This document shows, piece by piece, positions 39,331 through 51,305 of a stretch of DNA of 64,000 bases. Origin of the DNA: Isoperla grammatica. Its lineage: Eukaryota; Arthropoda; Insecta; Plecoptera; Perlodidae. The notes below the pieces were generated by a model. The model saw only the letters and a program-made list of their open reading frames with translations, searched no databases and was not told where the DNA came from. Positions within the stretch are counted from its first letter, which is position 1. Every line of letters begins with the position of its first letter. Location: positions 20,495,316 through 20,559,315 of the forward strand of contig OX246746.1 in NCBI GenBank assembly GCA_945910005.1, read 5' to 3'. Made by a program: the position numbers and the translations under genes.

Positions 39331-40747
39331 CTTTAACATTTTCCCACCAATCAGAAAATACTCTCCACAGTTCACTCATGGCCAACCTTTACAGGTATGC
39401 CATCACAGCCACACTACAGATTACCGTAAGTTAATCATTATTGTTGTATTAAACTGTGTATAATATTACAAAATTACAATTATGTTAATAATAAATAAAA
39501 AATAATAATAATATCTTATTACAGAAATTGAACACTGTCGTCTGTGTACGTTAATCCTATAACGGCAATACAAGCAACGTCTCATTGCAGGCAGTTACTC
39601 ACAAACTGACAGAACACAACTCAGGCTTCCTAGGAGCCATTCAATACAATGATAGGCATGCATGTAGTCACCAGAACCAATTACAAAGGTATTTCAACAA
39701 TGTTTTATACATGTGCCATAGTTTGTTTACATTGCTCCGTTATCTATAGCCAAAGCCAGCCAATGAATGAAAGTAACAATAGCTAGCGTAGTTATCATGG
39801 CCTATAGGCAATTGAAATGTTTGTGAAAAGTGCGGCGACCTTTGATTAGCAGATAGCTTGGCTTAGAAGGCCGTGGAAAAGAAAGACAAAACTGTTTCAA
39901 CCACAGTTCTCACACAGGGGTAGTACTTATTGAGTCAGGGTGCCATATTGCAGTAGGTATGCATACATCAGGAACTTTCAAACGAACTTTTAAAGGAATT
40001 ATTAATTAAATATTCTAGGAATGCAAAAGTTCTTTATTTTTTTTAGGAACTGTAATTTTTCCACGTTCCTTCGAAACGCAGAATTGGATTGAGACCAGAA
40101 TATAACAAAATATTTAGTGCAGAAAAATTGTTATGAACAAGCAAAAATACATTTGACTGGCTTTGAAATTCTATATACCTATGTTGTTGGCAGGGGTACC
40201 TTTCTCAGTTCTGTGCTACCTCACCTCATCCAAACTGATTTAGTTAGAAGCATGCTAGCAATATCAACTACCAACTGTAATCGAGTTATTATTCTCAGTT
40301 TCATGGTTATGATATTTGTTCACCATCAAATAATCATTTAAATATCACACTTTAGCAGAATGTAGTGTATTTAGAAAGTTGATGAAACCTATACGAGTAC
40401 GATGTACAAATAAGGAATGCAAGTAGTTCTCTAGTCTCATCTCACAATGTTACAAAAATAGCAATATTTAGTATATACATATAATATTTAAATAATAACT
40501 GTATGACATGCTAGAGTAGGGCCTATGTATCATACACATTTATAATAATTACAAAATTAAAATAAACTTGAATAAAATACAGGTGATGGTGAGTGGAGCC
40601 ATTTAAAGCAATCAAGGTACCATTAGAATATGACTTGCTAGAACAAGTTTCAATAAGTTCTCTACAAAGTTAGTCAAAGAAAAAACCAATCAATCAATAA
40701 TCAAATAATCAAAGATAATACAGGCCATGGCCATGTTACATATGTAC
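39331..40747 (-). other. Intron 3
   Basis: A 1.4-kb AT-rich intron. No repeat family or RNA gene could be supported. An additional small exon cannot be excluded because of the weak exon 4 acceptor. Confidence 0.5.
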
Positions 40748-40958
40748 CTCCATTTTCCGAAGCAATGTCTCCCTTGAAGTGGCCCGAACGTCTGAAGAGT
40801 TCCTGGCTAGCATGCGGGATGGGTGTTGGTGCACTGGGTAGCCGTCTGACAGGCTCCTTCGTGTGGTCATGAACCCAGGGTAACGGGGGGCTTGGGGGCA
40901 GGTCTGCATCCAGACTATCAGGTGTGGCACTGCGAGATCGTGTGCCGGTACTAGAGTT
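40748..40958 (-). CDS. RhoGAP gene exon 3
   Basis: Acceptor TTTGTTGCAG, donor GGAG|GTACAT; 211 nt, entering in phase 0 and leaving after one base. It encodes about 70 residues of a Ser/Pro-rich linker (SATPDSLDADLPPSPPLPWV), likely disordered and a possible phosphorylation or SH3/WW-binding region (inference from composition). Confidence 0.85.
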
Positions 40959-42221
40959 CTGCAACAAATATCAGACAGTTAACATTAGCTATGTTTACAT
41001 GGCGGACCGTACTGAGTACCAGACTGAGAACTGTCATGGCTGCTTGCGTTTATATGAAGGTGTACCCAAACTTGATTTCGGTCTCGCACCACATTGGTCG
41101 TACATAACACTATTTTTACCTTCTGCCATATAAAATTAATTTAAAGATGCATCCCAGCGAACAAAAGTTTCCAAGCTGTTGTAAATATTTTACTTGATTT
41201 TTGTTGATGGCAACTACAATCTCATTTTCCATCTTATTCACCTACAAACAGCGTTCGTTCAAAGTTTCAGTTCTTCAGTCAGTACGTTCTACCTGTTTAC
41301 ATGATAAGACTGAGTCGGTCTTTCGGTACGGTCTAGCTTTTTTGGCGGACTGGACCCAGTCGGTTCGGTCCCATTTTTTAGGTGTTTACATGGCCCTGGA
41401 CCGTACTCAGTACCGGACTCAGTCCGCCATGTAAACAGGGTAAATGTTTCCCTGACGGCTTGTTCATTCAGTGGGGCCGTTCCTGAACTCTTGGCAGTCG
41501 ATTCAATACACACATGCATATAAATGACCAGTGACAGTTTTTTGATTGCCTGTAGAAAATTTGCCCATTTCTATCAGTGGATACAAAAATGTGTATGCCA
41601 CAAACTATCGAAGATAATATTTTTTACAAACCTCATTTGTCATCACATATTCAAAGGTGTGTCAATGCAATATTACAAAATATTCTTCTTCACACATTCA
41701 ACTTGAAGTGTAACGTGAATCTAAAATATAACGATTCCTTGCTCATTTTTTCACCCAACATTGTAGTCTATAGATATAAGAGCTGTTTGAAAATTGACTT
41801 GTGAAGTCTTTGCATGTATATTGAAGAAAATGCATCAACAAATTTTTCAAGAACACCATTATTGTGCTTGACCAATAGGGGGAGGGGGGGAGGGCGGTAT
41901 ATAGTTTTATGGGGTAAATTGCCCCTTAAGGGCCTTAGAGATGAGTTTCTGTAGTCAGGTCTTGTAAATACAGTAATGGTGGCCAGTCCTTCACTAAATA
42001 TCAATAGATCAGACTTGATATCGGATTCGTCACGAGTTAACAATACAAACAATAATTCAATAATATGATACCTTTTATTTAGCATGATTAGTTTTATAAG
42101 TGAATACATACATGCTATGTCAGGTAACAATAATCATAATCATAAAATTCGTCTATGGAGTAAAAACCTCCTCCTAACAGATATTGCCTTATCATTTTAT
42201 CAAGGTCATATTATATAGTAC
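40959..42221 (-). other. Intron 2, with MITE fragments
   Basis: A 1.26-kb intron. It contains the TIR element at 41292-41439 and a related half-copy near 40989-41027 (GTTTACATGGCGGACCGTAC). Confidence 0.65.
41292..41439. mobile_element. Small TIR element (MITE), 148 bp
   Basis: Ends CCTGTTTACAT and ATGTAAACAGG are inverted repeats extended by GACTGAGTC / GACTCAGTC. A TA dinucleotide near each end would suit a Tc1/mariner-type target, but the boundary is not certain. The interior repeats GGTC and GGAC motifs. Confidence 0.6.
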
Positions 42222-42466
42222 CTCTATGTCCCGAAAGACGTCCCGAATGTCAGGCTTCCGATGGCGGGCATGTCGTTGCTGGCCACGCCCCCTCACAGTG
42301 AGGTTTAGTGTGCGCACGCGCCTGCGTACCGCCTCGGCTTGGTGCTGTGGCAGCAGTCGGACTGCAGGGTCGAGCTCGCTCTCAGGTACCTCGCGACCTT
42401 CAAGGTATGGCGCAGTAAGCTGGGCCAGTCCGGCAGCTCGTAACCACTCGGCCTCCTGCTCGCCAT
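42222..42466 (-). CDS. RhoGAP gene exon 2 (N-terminal family motif)
   Basis: Acceptor GTTCATCCAG, donor ATAGAG|GTACTA; 245 nt, entering with two bases to complete an Asp codon and leaving in phase 0. It encodes GEQEAEWLRAAGLAQLT...HQAEAVRRRVRTL...KPDIRDVFRDIE, closely parallel to the human ARHGAP18 stretch with LEEEWLKEAGLSNL, QAAAVQKRV and PDVRDIF. It is GC-rich compared with its surroundings. This segment defines the ARHGAP18/28/40 group. Confidence 0.95.
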
Positions 42467-42540
42467 CTGGATGAACACAGACAAAAATATTCCTTATCAA
42501 TCCCCTCCAAGATACCAACACGAAATATTCAACATTAAAA

Positions 42541-42740
42541 TTTTTTTTTTTTTTTTTTTTTAGATGAATCAACTTTATTGTTGTTCTAGATTGGTTTGGC
42601 ACAATATTACGATTACAGATTTACAGTTGCCACTTTTTACACAATATGTAACATAATATGATATTATCTACAATTTTGTTACACTAAACAGGTACACACA
42701 CGATATTGGAAAACAAATTTTAGAGACACGGTACTATATT
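42541..42740 (-). mobile_element. Polyadenylated retrocopy tail (origin unknown)
   Basis: On the minus strand the sequence reads AATAAAGTTGATTCATCT followed by a run of more than 20 A, the exact layout of a cleaved and polyadenylated 3' end. This marks an mRNA or LINE copy reverse-transcribed and inserted by non-LTR machinery. The body upstream has no coding potential, so the source is unknown and the 5' end is not defined. It lies about 75 bp upstream of the exon 2 acceptor, on the coding strand of the host gene. Confidence 0.65.
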
Positions 42741-43074
42741 GTAATAATAATAGTATGAAAATGCAAATTATTTGTGGCCAAGGGGTTCAATGGATGAGTT
42801 TAGAGTTAAGATTATAAGTTTAGATGCGAAAAAGCCCTAACCACAATTATCATGATCGGGATCGGGATCACAACATTACGATTTGGTTGTGAACAGCGCC
42901 ATGTCTAAACTCTGATCTGACGATTTCCGGATTGCGATCCCGATACTGACAATAATTGTTGTTTACTGTGTGTCAAGTACGTTAAGTTGTTTTAAGCAAT
43001 TTGGGTGCACTAAATATAGCTATGTGCACTAAATTTGTTCGTGGTCTAAAACGAAAAGCTCTACGTGATTCCTC

Positions 43075-43145
43075 GGTCCTCTCGGTAAGGACAAATCTCC
43101 GAATAATGTACATCTGGGGTTCGAGTCCCACATAACGCGTGCCCT
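43075..43145 (+). repeat. tRNA-like SINE fragment (decayed)
   Basis: Contains TCTCGGTAAGGAC (A-box-like) and GGGGTTCGAGTCCCAC (B-box consensus with T-stem) about 35 nt apart, but no tRNA cloverleaf closes. Probably the head of an old tRNA-derived SINE. Confidence 0.4.
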
Positions 43146-43559
43146 TCATCCATGATGCACATACTTACCTTTAGGCATTCTATTGAAGTTTGTAGCCCAC
43201 TTTACACCCAAATCACATCAGCTACAATACAGTGATAATTTAAATTATTATAGATTGATTAAGTTACTGAAAATACTAAATTTCAACGGTAAATATAAAT
43301 ACAAGATTAGACGCAAGGGGATAAAAGACAAAAGTGGTGTTTGAATAAGATCAGACGGAGCAAGGTGACAAAGATGTGCTGAAGGCTGTTCGTGGGATGA
43401 AATGCAGTATAAACCTGCCGGTACCTGGCGTGTTTGCTGTGTGTGCGTTGTTTGTTGTTTCAAATGAGAGGAAATGAACTTCAAACCCACGTTACTGGTA
43501 TTCTATGCCGCATGGATGTGGTTAGTAATGTGATCAGCAGAGAAGCGAGTGGAAATGGA

Positions 43560-43838
43560 TATCATTATAATAATAATAATTTTTTCGTAGGAATACCCGT
43601 TATAGGGTGCACACCAGCTTTACCCGATGTGCCCCTCTTCAGGTGACTAAATAGATTATTAAGGTGTTTGGATAGTTGGGTAGGAATGTCCGAGGGCTGA
43701 TAGTATGACTCAGTCCCAGCATTCGCCTTTACGACTGAGGAAAACCTCGGAAAAACCTTCAGTCAGGACTACAGGTGGCCGGAATCGAACCGGCGACCTC
43801 CCGAATTAGAGTCTCGCGTCTTACCGCTGAGCCACCTC
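43560..43838 (-). mobile_element. tRNA-derived SINE (~280 bp)
   Basis: The head at 43772-43838 (minus strand) folds partly as a tRNA: acceptor AGGTGGC pairs with GCCACCT, A box CTCAGCGGTAAGAC, B box GGTTCGATTCC. The anticodon stem has mismatches, so it is not a working tRNA. The body (CCGAGGTTTTCCTCAGTC) runs to a (TTA)n tail at about 43560-43580. The order tRNA head, body, simple tail is that of a SINE transcribed by RNA polymerase III. Confidence 0.8.
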
Positions 43839-46800
43839 TATCGATCATAATGTAGAAGTAAGTTACTACAACCTAAGAGGAACAAACAGATAATACTCTA
43901 ACCCAAACGAATAATTTTGATACAAAGTATGGTAGAAAGTATGAATAAAGGAGATAATCTAAAGACATGTGGGTGTATGAAAGTATGATATAGCCTCCCA
44001 CGTGAATACTGCCCCCTTGTATTATATCTACTCGCACGCTATTACACATTTAACCTTTCATGTCCTAATTTACCGTCATTGCTTCATAGTTAATCACTGC
44101 AAAGGTGGATTAACCTGATTGTTATACCAGAGACAAGAACATTAACTTCAATGCCGCGTGCTTATACGCGACAAATATAACAATTAATAAATTGCTCTTT
44201 CACTTTGTTTCTTACGTTCTGAGAAATGCTGTTGGCAAAATTCTATATCGTTGTAGCCGAGAAGGTACAGATCAATGATGCACAAATACAGTTATGCGTA
44301 CGATTGTATAATGGCGTTCAATTATTGTACAATATAACTTTCAAAAAGTAATATTTTACGCTTTTAGCATTTCTATAATTGAACTAAACCCGTTTAGGGC
44401 GACAATAAAGCTCTAAAATCCAGTTCCATGCAACTGAGACCGCCGTGTACCACCTGTATTAGCCATGATTCACTGACAGGGGGCTAGTTGTCAAATACTA
44501 CATGGCCTCACAGTACTCGTGAATCTCTTTACTACCCTAATGAACCCCTACATCAGAATTGGACCAAACGAAAATCCCTTTCCAATTTCGATTGTAGGGT
44601 TGGTTTAAAAAATAAATACAATACCAATTAATTATACAATACTGCATTTATTTCTTAAAAAATAAAAATATACATTTTGGTGACAAACCACGTTTATAAC
44701 TTGTAATCAGAAAGAATGAAGGATGAAAGAAAACAGGATAATGATGCGAGGAAGGAGATGAAGGTCGAGGCCTTTGTCATAAATAAATTATTAAATAAAT
44801 TTAAATGTGTAATTATTGTCTACCCACATAGTTGCAACTTGCAACAACTGATTATCAATGGGGACAAATGCCAACAACTAACAATACTATACAAGAACTA
44901 CGCTTCATAAAGACATATCAATTTACGAGTCGAAATGTATGGATTGCTTTTCGTAGTCGGAATTGTCTAGAAAGTTAGTTAGCTGCTCAAGAAGAGATCA
45001 GAAATATACCCAACCTCAGTGTCATTGGAAACAGAATACCGAAGGCCTGGATCAAGATAATCATAGTTGAAAACACACATCGTATCTTACACATTCCGTG
45101 CTAGAAGAAGAATCGAGAAGTTTTTACCATAAGTTAACGGGTATGAAAAAGAAAACGCCGACAAGTCGATCAGCGCTAAGCACGAACGATTGTAGCAGCG
45201 GTTCTTACTTCTTATAGTTACAGTCACTAAACAAGGCGCCCACAGATCCACTCATAACTAACAAGGCACTGAACATGAACGTACGGTCAGTGGCGTTTAC
45301 ATAGGAGGAGAGGGGGGGGGGGGGGTGTCAACATTAAATGTAACATTCATCAACCCAATTAATTTATCATTTAAATAATACAATACATTAGTGTAAAGCC
45401 AGTATCGTATTTGGCGCTTTTTATAATGCAATAAAATAAAACCAAATACCAATAATATAATCAGAGAATCTGGTGAAATTCTCCCAATCAGCGGAAAACC
45501 AGTACTCTAAAACCGTTGAAAACCATGTTTACCTTGGCGCTCTTGTGAAGGTGCCAGGGGGGCACCTGCCTATATGCTCATCAAGGTATATGGGGGCATG
45601 CTAATTTGTACACAAATCGGAAAAGATCAGCAAATCAAGTGGAACCGGAAGAGCGGTACTCTTACTATTGCAGGAGTTTTCCTAGACCGAATTGGGGGGA
45701 AACTGTGAGGTGAGCTACTCGCCTCGCAGTGTTTCTCAGGCACCCTATTTCGGGGTCGCGGTTGTACCGCCTGCCACAAATAGCGGCACCGCGAGACATC
45801 GACAGTCGACAGTACACGAAACTGTGTGGTTAAGCGCCTAGTATGTAGTACAGTCGGATGTTTGGCCCACAATGGTAGTGGGCGTCTGCCCTAATACGTG
45901 ATTACATTACAGATTGTGAATGCCTCAAATATTAATGCAAATACTGCGCCACGGGCCAAGTCGAGACGACCCGTTGTCACAACCGACACTGTGACACATA
46001 CGAGTTCACTGAAAGCTTCATCGGTTCATTCCGTTCGAAATTCCCAGACCGCCAGTCGTAGCAAATTTGTATTATAATTGGAATCACATCAAGCACTATC
46101 AAAGCTGGAATTAGCAAATATCGTACTGCACGACTAATGGGATATGAGACAGTATTGTCTACAACAAGTACTATTTTAATATAAAACAACCTTAATCTAT
46201 ACTGCCGCAGTCCACTGTTAATACTCTCTATACTAATCGTAATTTGATTAGTTTGTTCCAAAATGGCTCTGGTCCCTCAACTTGCAAGACGACTAACCTA
46301 GGTAGAGCCGGAGGTTCTAAGATCGGTTTGCAGGGTAAGTTTCAATCCCCTAAACGGCGTCTTTACCGTCCTTTACCGAGGAGTGGACTAGAAACTCCTC
46401 GAATTGAATCAATTCTTACTCGGATCTAAGAGTGGATGTTATTTCGAGTATAGGTTGTATTATAGATGCGCACTAAGCACTAATCAGTATCATGGCAGCC
46501 GGCATTAAGATTTCTTAGTTTTGCCACGATACTGCGACAATCATACGTAATCTTCAGAAATAACCCCCTCCACCCCCCTTAAAGTTTAAATCACAATTAC
46601 AAATATAGATTCCGTTGCAGGGGTATTTTTCGTTACAAACCATGAAAAAAATATGAAAAATATAAAAACTGCTAATGTGAAACTTAAAAATGAAATACAT
46701 ACAAGTTTGCGAAATAGACTAAATTCTAGAGATTAGGAAACGTTTTGATATCTGTTATTAATAAAAAGAAATCAGAGTGCATGGAGTGGATATAAGCGAA

Positions 46801-47506
46801 CCGCGTAGACCGTACACGCGAAGTTACGCCACACGGTTACAACAGCGGGCAACTGAGTGGTGAAACATTGATTCCTTGATTAGTTCCTTTTAAGACACAT
46901 TTACTTATACTTCAAACTGAAAACAGAAATTTTCTTTCAGATTGAACATAAGATCTTTTCCAAAATGATTGCTACATATTTACGTCAACTATTAATAATT
47001 GTTCATAATTTCAACTTTCAATATGTTATGAGATTTATATGTATCCATGTTCTAGCGTATCACTTTCATATCGGTTCGGAAGCCTATACCCATATCAAAA
47101 CATCAACACAGTATGTAAGCCTATAGCACGCCTCGCTACGCTCGTAAAGTAATGAAAATAATCTCACAATCCAAAATGAATGATGAAGATGTACGGGCTA
47201 TCTAAGCTGGTACGAGCCTACTTTTTAATAAATTATCTAGGGAAAGTCGAAAAAAGCGATAACATGTACACAATATATTTTGTACTTTTGTTATATTTTC
47301 ATCGTTAGAACATATTATGTACATGTTTTACATTTTCGACGATTTTCCGTAATCATTTAGAAAAATGCAAGCTTACAACGACCAATTGATAATCGTTGAT
47401 AACAACACGTTTTAAAAACGCATTTTCAATTGTTCGATTGTTATCATTACTTACGAGGCTTCCTAAATCCTAAACGTACTGTTTTTGACGTTTTGATATA
47501 GATCGG

Positions 47507-47894
47507 CTTCAGTGTATTTCCTTGCAGTGCCGTTCTTGAACTGAACCCCCTCGCACGCCAAGGACCTACCCCCACCATCCGGCCGCGCGGTGAGTGCAGC
47601 GGTGGCTCATAAATTATACCTGTCAAGATGCCACACATTGAAACGGTAATTATCTACAGTAACATATTCAAAATCTACATAATCAATTATTGAAGAACCC
47701 AAATAATTTGCTAAATGTAGATTTTGTAGAATTTAATGTGTTACTGTAGATTTCAATAGAAGGCTTTTGATAGGTATGATTTTATGAGCCACCGCTGCAC
47801 TCACCGCGCGGTCGGATGGTGGGGGTAGACCCTTTGCGTGCAAAGGGCGGGGGTTGAGGGAGGGGGAAGGAACGGCACTGCAAATACGCTGTAT
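47507..47894. mobile_element. Long foldback MITE with ~150-bp arms
   Basis: The outer ends CAGTGTATTT and AAATACGCTG, the shared TTGCAGTGCCGTTC / GAACGGCACTGCAA, the arm centre GCGCGGTGAGTGCAGCGGTG and its complement, and TCTACAGTAACA / TGTTACTGTAGA are nested inverted repeats. The right arm has extra G-rich sequence (47856-47870). The arms have several indels. No target duplication was certain. Confidence 0.75.
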
Positions 47895-48828
47895 GTAGTG
47901 GATCCTCTAGACTCCAGAGCCAAGTTTTCAGACGGATATTTCAGGGTGACTTCCTGTTTGGTTGGTGGGAGACGGATGCACGCGACGATTTCCGGGAATC
48001 TAGGCGTACAGTTATCACCAGACTATGGACGCGCATTTGTCACATATTTAACGCTCTACGTCGTTCCACCCCGCGGAACTACCGATTTACATTAGTCAAA
48101 ATTGCTTTAAAATAGTTGAATAATATCAAAAAGTAAACAACCAAAATGTGTTACCCCCTATTGAATTTAGTGTTCTTGCTTGTGTTTGTTTCATTATTCC
48201 AGTAAATATGTCCGTGTTTAAAATTCCCTTATTTAATTTTGGTAATGTTTTGGTGCAACACGTCTTATACACAATTAAATAAGTTTTATTTGAAAAATGG
48301 AAATATTTATTGGAACAATTACAAGAAAAAATGTTGCAACACATATAATTAAATATAGGTAACTTTATTTGAAAAATGGAAATATTATTTAAACAAAGAC
48401 ACAAATACAAGAAAAGACACTTAATTCTTTAGGTTAGGGGATGACATGTTTTGATTTACCGTACTTTCCGACGAATTTAAAGAAGTTTTTAATAGATTTA
48501 TTTCAGTATTATATTTACATCATATATACATTTGATCAAGACAGTACATTAAGCAACACAATCGTTGTGACTGCTCTATCTTTGATTTCGACCAAGGTTA
48601 TAGTGTATGTGTGCATTATGCTGACGCACAACCACTATACACATGACGTATACGTGCCCCACTCCATAAATACTATCTGATTTTAGTATTACTTTTACAT
48701 ATTGTGTAGTTAGTTACCGACTTATCACGATTAACCTGTCAAGTCAGCCAGTTTTAGTATAAAAGATAGTGAGCTGCACTGCAAATACTGTAATACTGGT
48801 GTGTGTGGTATAGTGGTGCGACAAAGTA

Positions 48829-49014
48829 GGGCCAAATGCATGGTCGTTCGGACTCGTTCCTCATGTGCTCCTCAACTCAGCCTTTCCTCAGACTCGCCCA
48901 ACCACCAATCACAGAGCAGCATTGGCATGTGGACTGCTCTGTGATTGGTGGTTGGGCGAGTCTGAGGAAAGGCTGAGTTGAGGAGCACGTGAGGAACGAC
49001 TATGCATTTGACCC
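48829..49014. mobile_element. Hairpin MITE with nearly perfect arms
   Basis: Ends GGGCCAAATGCAT and ATGCATTTGACCC. The inner 60 bp of the arms (about 48860-48919 and 48934-48993) match with about one mismatch around a 14-nt loop. The left arm has a 10-bp insertion, GGACTCGTTC, which is a partial local duplication. There is no coding capacity. Confidence 0.8.
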
Positions 49015-51305
49015 TTTTAGACTAATAAGAGTATGTTCAGAACAGGGGACTCAATGCGTCCATCGCGCTGAATGTCATGTATTGCATAGTGAGAAGTGAC
49101 TAACCTAAACCTGTAGATTCGGAATAAATCAGAAAACACTACATTTTTCATCACCTAATTAAGTTGAATATATATAGTTCTTTGTCAACAAAAAAGAGCA
49201 ATCAGTATTGAATCATCAATAGAAAAGGCAATTTGACGCTGGATATGTTTTCAAATATTTCTTACGCGTTCGACTAAATAGCAGTTGAAGGCTATAGTTT
49301 ATATGAAACAAATATATAACCTAAAAAATGACATTCAAATTGAAAACGGTACCCTCAATTAAAACGTTCAACTGTTTCAACGTGCGCGAATAAAGTTTTT
49401 CTGCATAAAAATACTGCACGAATATCGCTGATCCACTAACAGACTGTCTCGACAGATTGCCAATCACAAAAAGCAAATCTCATTTCTATAGAAGTGATCT
49501 GACGGGATGGAAAGTCAACCGTATCATTAAAATTAGCAGATCAACCAACAGCAACAGTAGATTATTTTTAGTAAACGAATTATGAATTCTAATACAACTG
49601 TCAAATGTTTTGTGCGTAGCTTAGGTACAGATACTCGTATATGTAGATCGCACGTGTCATTGTAATGCCAAAAGTCGATCACTGTCAGTGTCACTTAAAG
49701 GTTGGGCACCCTTGATTTAGAATTATGTGTATAGCGCCTAAATGTACTACCCAACTAACTCACGAACCAACTCTAGAATCTTCCTTCAAACAGTTTATTA
49801 TGTAAATCACATTTTGTTGTTTTAAAACAGTTTTATATTCTACTTTATATGTTACTTAATAATAATATTCTACTATAATCTCTGTGTATAGTCGACATTA
49901 GTTACGACTGGTTCAAGTTCCAGTATGTGTGTTTTATTATTATATTTGTGTTGCCACTTTTGCCATTATTCAGCGTTTTGTGTATTTGTATACGGTTTGC
50001 CGGTTGTTGTTATTCAACAGCTGTTACGTTGCATTATAAAAAATAATAATAGAATCACGAGACTTGCCCCAACGACTGACAAATATGTTACCTGCGTGTG
50101 ATTCTAAAACTAGAAACTATTAGGTAAGAATGTATCATCCACATGTGTTACGATTGAACTACCCATTACGAAACCGGTTTGATTAGGAACAGTAACTATA
50201 CAGCGGAAAACAACTAAATTCCGAGGTTTGGCACAGTTATTCACTTTCAGAATCTCCAAGCACGTGGGTATAGCTAGTTGTTACGCAATAAAATGAACAA
50301 TACTTTAGCCCGTAAATGTCTTCCTTCAGAAAACATCATTGGAACAATTTAGCAGTGAAAGAGGACCTTCAAGCAAGCACAGATCAATGCGATTCGTCGC
50401 AAGACGATTGGGCGTAATTGTAACAACTAATAAGTCCAGATGGCGTTTGACTGTGGACACTGTTACGTGAACGGGGCTTCTAAAATCTAAATGGTTACCT
50501 TCCCGGACGTAGTAGTACTATAATGCTTTACTGTTGTAGTAACTATACTGCAAAAGGCTAGGGATAACCAATGGCGTACCCAAGGGGGAACCCTCTTTTA
50601 AAAAAATGAATGTGTGTTTTTTTTAAAAATCACTCACTGTTTCCTAAATAATGTACTTATATTTAAAATATCTCCAGCCAGGCTCCAAGGACAATAAAAA
50701 TGACTGAAGTCCACAAGAGTGATCGATGCGACAAATGATGATAATAACTGATGATAACTGCTATAACTAGGTAATTAATAAAACCAGGCTATAGTGTTAA
50801 CCATTTATTTATTGATCAATTTGCACTGCATAATTGTGAAAACTGTTCAACAATGAAAAAGTAATAATGAAGAAACAAAAGCATATTTAAATATTATAGC
50901 TATTTTATTCAAGTATGAAGTTCCTTTTATAACCCAAGATTCATTTGTTTTCACTGTGTTGCTCTAAAACGCACAGATTTCTACCAAACTTAAAAGACCC
51001 CCCGGTACGTGTGTGTCCTGATTTCAGCTCGTTAATCCCCCCTTTCGCTTACAAACTCCTGCAGGGTAGGCGTATAACGGCATTGGAATTCAAGTAGTAT
51101 TTACTATTTAATAACATATCAGTATTCGGTTTACTATAGTCTATACACTGTAAATTATTTTCATAAAATAACCCCTCTCACGAATGTATTATTTTACAAA
51201 TTGTGGACAGGTTTTTATGAAATACCCGTATTGAACACGTTTTTTCGAATAAAGTATACACAGGTAACTTCAAAATATAGCAATAATATATGTATATTAA
51301 ATTCA

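Noticed and set aside
43772..43838. Functional tRNA gene
   Set aside because: The anticodon stem has mismatches and the sequence continues into a SINE body and simple tail.
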